A DNA stretch of 5,495 nucleotides from an uncultured Lachnospiraceae bacterium (GTDB lineage Bacteria; Bacillota; Clostridia; Lachnospirales; Lachnospiraceae). The stretch is from NCBI GenBank assembly GCA_946623295.1, contig CAMOQY010000112.1, positions 1 to 5,495 on the forward strand. The letters run 5' to 3'. This document shows positions 1 to 4,926 of this stretch, piece after piece. Within the stretch, counting starts at the first letter, position 1. Every line of letters begins with the position of its first letter. Made by a program: the position numbers and the translations under genes. The notes under the pieces are model-generated. The model saw only the letters and a program-made list of their open reading frames with translations. It made no database searches and was not told the origin of the DNA.

Positions 1-1322
1 CGGCGGACGGCTTTGGAAAATTCGGAGCAAACGATGTCGAAGACCCTGAGGGCTGGGCCTGCGAGGCGCGCCGCTACTATTTCGGCATCGTCGGTAAATA
101 CGGCGCTCAGGTACAGAGAGTGCTGGCAAAGGCAAAGACTCTCGACATCAGCGTCATCTGCCCGCTGCACGGCCCCGTGCTTTCCGATGATCTTGGATAT
201 TACCTTTCCACTTATGACACCTGGTCATCCTACGGAGTGGAAAGCGAGGGTATTGCCGTATGCTACACCTCTGTCTACGGAAATACAAAGCAGGCGGCGC
301 TGCAGCTTGCCGATCTTCTGAAAAAGAAGGGCTGCCCCAAGGTCGCTGTCACGGATCTTGCCAGGGATGACATGCCCGAGGCAGTAGAAGACGCGTTCCG
401 TTACGGAAAACTCGTCCTTGCGACTACTACCTACAATGCGGATATATTCCCGTTTATGAGGACATTTATCGAGCATCTGACTGAACGCGGCTATCAGAAG
501 CGCACCATAGGCATCATCGAAAACGGAAGCTGGGCTCCCCAGGTCGCTAAGGTAATAAAGGGGATGTTCGAGGGCAGCAAGGATATCAAATTCTGCGAGA
601 ATACCGTCAGCATCAAGTCCGCGCTGAATGAACAGAGCAGAGCGCAGCTCGAGGCCCTTGCCGACGAGCTCTGCCAGGGCTACCAGCAGATCAGCGGAGA
701 TACCGTAAATAAAAATGATATGAAGGCGCTCTTTAATATCGGTTACGGTCTCTATGTGGTCACTACAAACGACGGGAAAAAGGATAACGGCTGCATAGTC
801 AATACAGTCAGCCAGCTTACGGACAGCCCCGCGAGAGTTGCCGTCTGCATCAACAAGGCAAATTACACTTATCATACGGTAGCCCAGAGCGGCATAATGA
901 ACGTAAACTGTCTCAGCGTGGATGCCCCGTTCAAGGTGTTCCAGAACTTCGGCTTCCAGAGCGGAAGGGCCATCGACAAATTCGCGAACTGGGAGGAGGA
1001 GCTTCCCCGCTCCGGCAACGGCCTCGTATTCCTGCCCAGATATATCAACGCCATGATGAGCCTCAAGGTCATCGATGAAGTGGATATGGATACTCACGGC
1101 ATGTTCATCTGCGAGGTCACCGAAGCCAGAGTCTTCTCAAAGGCCGAGACCATGACTTATACCTACTACCAGAAGAACGTGAAGCCCAAGCCCGAGACCG
1201 AAGGCAAGAAAGGCTGGGTCTGCAAGGTCTGCGGATACGTCTATGATGGGGAAGAGCTTCCCGACGATATCGTCTGCCCTCTTTGCAAGCATGGCGCAGC
1301 GGACTTTGAAAAAATACAGTAA
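1..1322 (+). CDS. Multidomain flavodiiron protein (O2/NO reductase) with flavin reductase and rubredoxin domains, 5' partial
   Basis: The frame is open at the left edge (first full codon at 3) and ends with TAA at 1320-1322, leaving 439 visible residues. In visible numbering, residues 1-75 are the end of the metallo-beta-lactamase-like diiron domain: ADGFGKFG holds the probable bridging Asp (D2) and CPLHGP the last iron-ligand His (H56). Residues 83-225 are a flavodoxin domain with the FMN phosphate loop YTSVYGNTK (88-96). Residues 238-390 resemble a flavin reductase (FMN-binding) domain. Residues 404-437 are a rubredoxin with CxxC pairs at C407/C410 and C425/C428, only 14 residues apart (short-spaced type). 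Family members are cytoplasmic and reduce O2 to water or NO to N2O, protecting anaerobes. By alignment to known family members from memory, about 160 residues are missing, so the full protein would be near 600. A GTG at 120 falls inside the conserved domain and is not the start. Family assignment is firm; O2 versus NO preference cannot be told from sequence. Confidence 0.93.
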   Translation, partial: ADGFGKFGANDVEDPEGWACEARRYYFGIVGKYGAQVQRVLAKAKTLDISVICPLHGPVLSDDLGYYLSTYDTWSSYGVESEGIAVCYTSVYGNTKQAALQLADLLKKKGCPKVAVTDLARDDMPEAVEDAFRYGKLVLATTTYNADIFPFMRTFIEHLTERGYQKRTIGIIENGSWAPQVAKVIKGMFEGSKDIKFCENTVSIKSALNEQSRAQLEALADELCQGYQQISGDTVNKNDMKALFNIGYGLYVVTTNDGKKDNGCIVNTVSQLTDSPARVAVCINKANYTYHTVAQSGIMNVNCLSVDAPFKVFQNFGFQSGRAIDKFANWEEELPRSGNGLVFLPRYINAMMSLKVIDEVDMDTHGMFICEVTEARVFSKAETMTYTYYQKNVKPKPETEGKKGWVCKVCGYVYDGEELPDDIVCPLCKHGAADFEKIQ

Positions 1323-1341
1323 AACCATACAGTCGGTATTT

Positions 1342-1355
1342 CTCCGATCCGGAGG
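1342..1355 (+). promoter_or_regulatory. Hairpin covering the Shine-Dalgarno of the CDF transporter gene
   Basis: CTCCG (1342-1346) pairs perfectly with CGGAG (1350-1354) across a 3-base loop, with a possible extra T-G pair at 1341/1355. The right arm includes most of the Shine-Dalgarno GGAGG (1351-1355), which sits 6 bases before the ATG at 1362. If folded, it would hide the ribosome binding site until opened, for example by ribosomes finishing the upstream gene 20 bases earlier. The pairing is visible in the sequence; a regulatory role is inference, and a 5-bp stem can arise by chance. Confidence 0.35.
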
Positions 1356-1361
1356 CGGAAG

Positions 1362-2519
1362 ATGAGTAAGGAAAAAGAAAACAGTCAGCAGCCCACTCAG
1401 GAAGAGATGGCCGAAAGCCGCAGCAAAGTAATAGTACGCACGAGCTTTATCGGTATAGCCGCGAATATCCTGCTCGCAGGCTTTAAGGCAGTGATCGGAC
1501 TGTTCTCCAACAGTATTGCGGTAGTGCTCGATGCGGTAAACAACCTCTCCGACGCGCTTTCCTCGGTGATCACGATCATCGGTACAAAGCTTGCCGGCCG
1601 CCCCGCGGACAAAAAGCATCCCATGGGTCACGGACGCATAGAGTACCTTAGCGCTATGATCATAGCCGCTATCGTACTGTATGCAGGTATCACGTCGCTC
1701 ATCGAGTCGATCAAAAAGATCATAGATCCCGAAACGGCCGATTACAGCCCGGTATCACTGATTATAATCGGCGTGGCGATCCTGACAAAGATCTTCCTTG
1801 GCCGCTACGTCAAAAAGACCGGTGAGAGAGTCAATTCCGGCTCACTTATAGCCTCCGGGTCGGACGCTATGTTTGACGCGATCCTTTCCGCCTCGGTGCT
1901 TGCCTCCGCCATCATCTTTCTGACTGCCGGAGTTTCCCTGGAGGCGTATGTAGGCGTCGCTATTTCCTGCTTTATCATCAAGGCAGGCATAGAAATGATG
2001 ATTGACACCCTCGGAGACATCCTGGGAAGACGCCCCTCGCAGGAGCTCTCGCGTAAAATAAAGGATATTATCAACAGCGAGAGCGAAGTGCGCGGCGCTT
2101 ACGATCTGTTCCTCAATGATTACGGACCGAACCGCTTTTACGGCTCGGTCCATATTGAGCTGCGCGATACAATGACAGTCGAAGAGGTAGATGTCCTGAC
2201 ACGCCGCATCGAGGAAAGGATCTTTGCCGAGACGGGCGTTATTATGACCGGCGTAGGCGTTTACTCGTATAATACTCAGGATACCGAGGCGGCGCATGTC
2301 CGCAATCAGATCGTCCAGCAGGTGATGAGCCACGACTGGGCGCTGCAGCTGCACGGTTTTCACCTCGACAGCGCGAAAAAGCAGGTACGTTTTGATGTGG
2401 TCATGAGCTTTGATATCGACAGAAAGGAAGGGCTGGAGATCATTTCACGTGAGGTCGGAGAGATGTTTCCGCAGTATTCCTTCACGATCGTTCCAGATGT
2501 GGATATCTCCGATATCTGA
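1362..2519 (+). CDS. Cation diffusion facilitator family transporter, probable Mn2+/Fe2+ exporter (MntE-like)
   Basis: A 385-residue membrane protein. The ATG has GGAGG six bases upstream. Residues 25-220 form the CDF transmembrane domain, normally six helices. The metal site is readable: N60-x3-D64 in helix 2 (DAVNNLSD) and D168-x3-D172 in helix 5 (SDAMFD). The conserved loop KKHPMGHGRIEYL lies at 84-96. Zn-type members usually have H or D at the first position; an N-D-D-D set is what I associate with Mn/Fe-type members such as streptococcal MntE, so Mn2+ or Fe2+ export is inferred, not proven. Residues about 226-300 are the cytoplasmic dimerisation domain, and residues about 309-380 look like a second domain of the same kind, which explains a length well above the roughly 300 residues of minimal members. 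CDF proteins are proton antiporters that expel divalent metal. The gene lies 39 bases after the flavodiiron gene with no terminator between, so co-transcription is likely. Confidence 0.92.
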   Translation: MSKEKENSQQPTQEEMAESRSKVIVRTSFIGIAANILLAGFKAVIGLFSNSIAVVLDAVNNLSDALSSVITIIGTKLAGRPADKKHPMGHGRIEYLSAMIIAAIVLYAGITSLIESIKKIIDPETADYSPVSLIIIGVAILTKIFLGRYVKKTGERVNSGSLIASGSDAMFDAILSASVLASAIIFLTAGVSLEAYVGVAISCFIIKAGIEMMIDTLGDILGRRPSQELSRKIKDIINSESEVRGAYDLFLNDYGPNRFYGSVHIELRDTMTVEEVDVLTRRIEERIFAETGVIMTGVGVYSYNTQDTEAAHVRNQIVQQVMSHDWALQLHGFHLDSAKKQVRFDVVMSFDIDRKEGLEIISREVGEMFPQYSFTIVPDVDISDI

Positions 2520-2524
2520 TCCGC

Positions 2525-2545
2525 ATAAAAGCCGCGCTCTTTTAT
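2525..2545 (+). terminator. Weak terminator-like hairpin after the CDF gene
   Basis: ATAAAAG (2525-2531) and CTTTTAT (2539-2545) are perfect inverted repeats around a 7-base loop, and the right arm runs into TTTA. It lies 6 bases after the transporter stop codon and before the next promoter, which is where a terminator is expected. The stem is nearly all A-T and lacks the GC-rich core of a strong intrinsic terminator, so termination may be leaky. Placement supports the call more than stability does. Confidence 0.35.
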
Positions 2546-2551
2546 TTACGC

Positions 2552-2561
2552 CGGTATACCG
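2552..2561. promoter_or_regulatory. Perfect 10-base palindrome upstream of the yqhY promoter (possible operator)
   Basis: CGGTATACCG is identical to its reverse complement and ends 3 bases before the -35 element at 2565. A dimeric regulator could bind here. I do not recognise it as the site of a known regulator, and a single short palindrome in AT-rich intergenic DNA may be chance. Confidence 0.25.
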
Positions 2562-2564
2562 CTA

Positions 2565-2593
2565 TTGAAATAAACATGTTCGTTTGATATAAT
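2565..2593 (+). promoter_or_regulatory. Sigma-A promoter for the yqhY-nusB-xseA-xseB-ispA operon
   Basis: The -35 hexamer TTGAAA (2565-2570, one mismatch to TTGACA) is followed by exactly 17 bases and a perfect -10 TATAAT (2588-2593). Transcription should begin near 2600, giving a leader of only about 20 bases that contains the Shine-Dalgarno GGAGGT (2611-2616) before the ATG at 2623. An 8-base palindrome AACATGTT (2573-2580) lies within the spacer. This is the only strong promoter I see in the window, so the downstream genes probably depend mainly on it. Confidence 0.85.
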
Positions 2594-2622
2594 TTCTTAA
2601 ATATATTTTTGGAGGTTTTACC

Positions 2623-3000
2623 ATGAAGGAAACTGTGGAGACCCGCATTACACATATTATCGAACAGGACGGAGTGTGCGGCAGTGTCACGATACCTGAC
2701 GATGCCTTTGCGATCATCGCCGTTTTCGCCGCGCTCGAGTGCGAGGGAGTCTACTGCGTTGACGGCAATATCACCGCAGACAAAGTACCCAAACTCAGCT
2801 ATCAGAACATGGCCGGCGTCAAGGTCGACGTGAGAGAAGGAAAGGTCAAGGTCTTCCTGTCTGTCAGGCTGAATTTCGGATATAACATCCCTGAGGTCAC
2901 AGCCGCGATCCAGGAAAAGGTCCGCAGCTCCATCGAGAGCATGACAGGCTTTACCGTAAAGAAGGTCCACGTCAGGATTTCCGATATAAACATTGCTTAA
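2623..3000 (+). CDS. yqhY: Asp23/Gls24 family protein, YqhY-like
   Basis: A 125-residue soluble protein with no signal peptide or membrane segment. One Asp23/Gls24 domain fills residues about 15-122: the opening GSVTIPDDAFAIIAVFAA (20-37), the EGVYCVDG turn (41-48), the strand pair GVKVDVREGKVKVFLSV (65-81), YNIPEV (87-92) and the ending SMTGFTVKKVHV (106-117). Family members include staphylococcal Asp23 (alkaline shock) and B. subtilis YqhY, which lies directly upstream of nusB as here and has been linked genetically to acetyl-CoA carboxylase control. The neighbourhood makes YqhY the best match among paralogues. The start ATG has GGAGGT seven bases upstream and is the first gene after the sigma-A promoter. 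Three cysteines (C19, C40, C45) occur; I know of no role for them. Molecular function remains poorly defined in the family. Confidence 0.88.
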   Translation: MKETVETRITHIIEQDGVCGSVTIPDDAFAIIAVFAALECEGVYCVDGNITADKVPKLSYQNMAGVKVDVREGKVKVFLSVRLNFGYNIPEVTAAIQEKVRSSIESMTGFTVKKVHVRISDINIA

Positions 3001-3005
3001 GGCGG
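2999..3005 (+). promoter_or_regulatory. Ribosome binding site that sets the nusB start
   Basis: AAGGCGG, one mismatch from AAGGAGG, overlaps the TAA stop of yqhY and lies 8 bases before the ATG at 3014. It favours that ATG over the TTG at 2993, which is inside yqhY, and over the ATGs at 3026 and 3029. The overlap suggests translation of nusB is coupled to that of yqhY. Confidence 0.65.
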
Positions 3006-3013
3006 GCTTTGAA

Positions 3014-3418
3014 ATGACACGCAGAATGATGCGAACCCACGTTTTCAATGAGCTGTATTTCCGCAGCTTTTATGAGAGCGAAGACTTTGACAAACAATGC
3101 AGTCTCTACCTCGACGAGGAGCAGATCGAGCCGGCGGACGCGGCTTTGCTGAAGGAACGCGCGGAAAAGATCGCGGCCCTTTTCCCGGAGCTTGACGCGC
3201 GGATCAACTCTGCGGCCCTCGGCTGGACGACCGAACGCATGAGCCGTGTGGACCTGGCGATCCTCAGACTCGCGGTATATGAGGCTTTTTACGATGAGGA
3301 TATACCTGAAAAGGTAGCTTTCAACGAGGCTGTCGAGCTCGCCAAGAGCTACGGCGGAGATGAGTCGGCAGCCTTTATAAACGGTATTCTCGGAAAGCTT
3401 TCAAGAGAGGAGAGATAA
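3014..3418 (+). CDS. nusB: Transcription antitermination factor NusB
   Basis: A 134-residue all-helical protein, the usual NusB length. The N-terminus MTRRMMRTHVFNELYFRSF keeps the arginine-rich start typical of the family, which contacts boxA RNA. The C-terminal half carries the signature segments GWTTERMSRVDLAILRLAVYE (70-90), VAFNEAVELAKSYG (101-114) and SAAFINGILGKL (118-129). NusB with NusE (ribosomal protein S10) binds boxA RNA and supports antitermination of rRNA operons. I chose ATG 3014 because it has a Shine-Dalgarno 8 bases upstream and gives the standard N-terminus; an upstream TTG at 2993 would add seven residues overlapping yqhY. The gene follows yqhY by 13 bases and precedes xseA by 31, so it belongs to the same operon. 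Identification is very secure. Confidence 0.95.
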   Translation: MTRRMMRTHVFNELYFRSFYESEDFDKQCSLYLDEEQIEPADAALLKERAEKIAALFPELDARINSAALGWTTERMSRVDLAILRLAVYEAFYDEDIPEKVAFNEAVELAKSYGGDESAAFINGILGKLSREER

Positions 3419-3437
3419 GCTTTGCGATATGCAAGGC
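3419..3437 (+). other. Hairpin between nusB and xseA
   Basis: GCTTTGC (3419-3425) pairs with GCAAGGC (3431-3437) over a 5-base loop: seven pairs including one G-T wobble. It begins at the base after the nusB stop and ends 2 bases before the xseA Shine-Dalgarno GGAGG (3440-3444). No T-run follows, so it is not an intrinsic terminator. The loop and right arm contain the in-frame ATG at 3429, making that codon a poor start. It could affect mRNA stability or initiation at xseA; that is inference. Confidence 0.4.
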
Positions 3438-3449
3438 CCGGAGGAAGAT

Positions 3450-4658
3450 ATGGCAAAAACAATATACCGGGTCAGCCAGGTAAATGCATATATAAAGAAT
3501 CTTTTTGATAACGACTACGCCCTCCGTCAGATCTCTGTAAGGGGCGAGATTTCAAATTGTAAATACAACGGCTCCGGTCACATCTATTTCACGTTGAAGG
3601 ATGAGGCGGGAGCTGTTTCTTGTGTGATGTTCGCCGGAAAGAGGCCCAGAGGACTGCGCTTCGTGCTTGAAAACGGCCAGTCCGTCGTGGTCAGCGGAAA
3701 CGTCAGCGTATACGAGCGCACGGGCACCTACCAGCTGTACGCGGATGAGATCGTACTTGACGGCAGAGGCGATCTCTTTCTCAAGTTTGAGGAGATCAAG
3801 AAAAGGCTTTCCGAGATGGGCATGTTTGCTCCGGAGTACAAAAAGCCGATACCGCGTTTTGCGTCAAAAGTCGGCGTCGTCACCGCCGCGACCGGAGCGG
3901 CCATCCAGGATATCATCAATATCAGCAGCCGCAGGAATCCTTACGTCCAGCTGATACTGGCGCCGGCGACTGTACAGGGCGATATGGCGGCAGAGAGCAT
4001 CGTAAAGGGCATCAGGAGGCTCGATAAGATGGGCCTTGATGTGATAATCGTCGGCCGCGGCGGAGGGTCCATAGAGGACCTCTGGGCTTTTAATGAGGAG
4101 ATAGTAGCCAGAGCCATCTTTGATGCGGAGACTCCGATAATATCCGCGGTAGGTCACGAGACCGACACTACCATAGCCGATTTTGCCGCCGATCTGAGAG
4201 CGCCGACCCCGTCGGCAGCGGCAGAGCTCGCAGTATTTGATCTGGCCGCATTTGAACATGAGCTTGACTCTCTTGTCCAAAGGCTGACCCGGGATATGCG
4301 TTCAAAAGTTTCCGTATCGAGACTCACGCTGCACTCGCTGCGCAGCAGCCTTGAGAAACAGAGCCCCGGATACAGGCTCCGGACCCGCCGGGCCCAGCTC
4401 GCGATGGATGAGAAATATCTCAGCTCCCTCATTCATTCGCGTCTCGAGGGCAGGCGCAGCGCTCTTGCGCTGCTCGCCGGAAGGCTGCAGGCTCTCTCGC
4501 CGCTTGAGAGGATGAAGAGCGGTTTCGGCTTTGTCTCGGACACAAACGGCATAGCGGTAAAGAGTATCGGCGATGTGAAGCCGGATATGGAGCTTGTGAC
4601 AGTCATCAGAGACGGAAAGATCCGCTCCAGAGTTCTTTCGGCAGAGCCGCTGAAGTGA
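3450..4658 (+). CDS. xseA: Exodeoxyribonuclease VII large subunit
   Basis: A 402-residue protein; family members are usually 400-450. The start is ATG 3450, with GGAGG (3440-3444) five bases upstream; the in-frame ATG at 3429 lies in a predicted hairpin and has no well-placed Shine-Dalgarno. Residues 5-100 form the OB-fold nucleic-acid-binding domain (YRVSQVNAYIKNLF, RGEISNCK, GHIYFTLKDE). Residues 130-260 form the catalytic core. From memory of E. coli XseA, the catalytic residues D155, R205, H238 and D241 match D154 (TGAAIQDI), R203 (VGRGGGSIEDLWAFNEE), H236 and D239 (SAVGHETDTTIADF) here. Residues 265-350 are a charged helical stretch, expected to be the coiled-coil arm that binds XseB. 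The C-terminus (355-400) carries the GFGFVSD and RDGKIRSRV segments. With XseB it degrades single-stranded DNA from both ends without ATP, in DNA repair in the cytoplasm. All key residues are present. Confidence 0.97.
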   Translation: MAKTIYRVSQVNAYIKNLFDNDYALRQISVRGEISNCKYNGSGHIYFTLKDEAGAVSCVMFAGKRPRGLRFVLENGQSVVVSGNVSVYERTGTYQLYADEIVLDGRGDLFLKFEEIKKRLSEMGMFAPEYKKPIPRFASKVGVVTAATGAAIQDIINISSRRNPYVQLILAPATVQGDMAAESIVKGIRRLDKMGLDVIIVGRGGGSIEDLWAFNEEIVARAIFDAETPIISAVGHETDTTIADFAADLRAPTPSAAAELAVFDLAAFEHELDSLVQRLTRDMRSKVSVSRLTLHSLRSSLEKQSPGYRLRTRRAQLAMDEKYLSSLIHSRLEGRRSALALLAGRLQALSPLERMKSGFGFVSDTNGIAVKSIGDVKPDMELVTVIRDGKIRSRVLSAEPLK

Positions 4659-4722
4659 CGCGCTCAGTGAAAGAGTTTTACCGTATTTATTGATCTGTGA
4701 TAACTGATCGGAGGAGACAGAT
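4659..4722 (+). other. 64-base gap between xseA and xseB
   Basis: This gap is longer than the other spaces within the operon and holds no open reading frame. It ends in a strong Shine-Dalgarno, GGAGGAG (4710-4716), six bases before the xseB ATG, so xseB has its own ribosome entry rather than being coupled to xseA. A weak promoter-like pair (TTTACC at 4677, GATAAC at 4699, 16-base spacer) is not convincing. Confidence 0.6.
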
Positions 4723-4926
4723 ATGTCTGATAAAAAGGATATGACCATGGAAGAGGCCTATGAGGCGCTTAAGAGCCTTATCGGGCGCATGGAGGGAGAA
4801 GACCTACCGCTCGAGGACAGCTTCGGACTGTTTGAGGAAGGGCTTTCACTGGTTAAACTCTGCAACGAAAAACTGGACACGATCGAAAAAAAGATCATGA
4901 TCCTGGAAGAGGAAAACGAGAAATGA
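4723..4926 (+). CDS. xseB: Exodeoxyribonuclease VII small subunit
   Basis: A 67-residue acidic helical protein, within the 60-85 residues usual for XseB. The family signature is clear: EEAYEALKSLIGRMEGEDLPLEDSFGLFEEGLSLVKLCNEKLDTIEKKI (10-58), with the DLPLEDS turn joining two helices. Several small subunits bind the helical arm of XseA and are needed for nuclease activity. The ATG at 4723 has GGAGGAG six bases upstream; later ATGs at 4741 and 4747 would still keep the domain but lack a Shine-Dalgarno. The stop codon overlaps the ispA start in an ATGA at 4923-4926, so the last xseB ribosome can restart on ispA. Identification is secure from sequence and position. Confidence 0.95.
   Translation: MSDKKDMTMEEAYEALKSLIGRMEGEDLPLEDSFGLFEEGLSLVKLCNEKLDTIEKKIMILEEENEK

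Noticed and set aside
13..321. A 102-codon frame overlapping the start of the flavodiiron gene
   Set aside because: It runs in another frame through conserved flavodiiron sequence, and its product is Ser/Arg/Pro-rich without domain features.
225..1097. A 290-codon antisense open frame opposite the flavodiiron gene
   Set aside because: The + strand encodes clear flavodoxin and flavin reductase motifs across the same bases. The antisense product shows no recognisable domain and no convincing ribosome binding site; it is a codon-bias shadow.
1263..1274. Perfect 12-base palindrome GACGATATCGTC
   Set aside because: It lies inside the rubredoxin domain and encodes the DDIV stretch before the second CxxC pair, so coding constraint or chance explains it.
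2569..2582. Possible LexA (SOS) box at AACATGTTCG in the yqhY promoter
   Set aside because: The right half GTTCG fits, but the left half at the required 4-base spacing reads AATAA rather than CGAAC. This was considered because exonuclease VII genes are in the operon.
2542..3048. A 168-codon antisense open frame opposite yqhY and its promoter
   Set aside because: It overlaps the conserved Asp23 domain and a sigma-A promoter on the + strand, and the translation matches no family I know.
3429..3431. Upstream ATG as the xseA start
   Set aside because: It sits in a predicted hairpin and lacks a well-placed Shine-Dalgarno, whereas ATG 3450 has GGAGG five bases upstream and gives the usual N-terminus.
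4677..4704. Internal promoter before xseB (TTTACC, 16 bases, GATAAC)
   Set aside because: Both hexamers are poor matches and the predicted start would fall within the xseB Shine-Dalgarno, leaving no usable leader.
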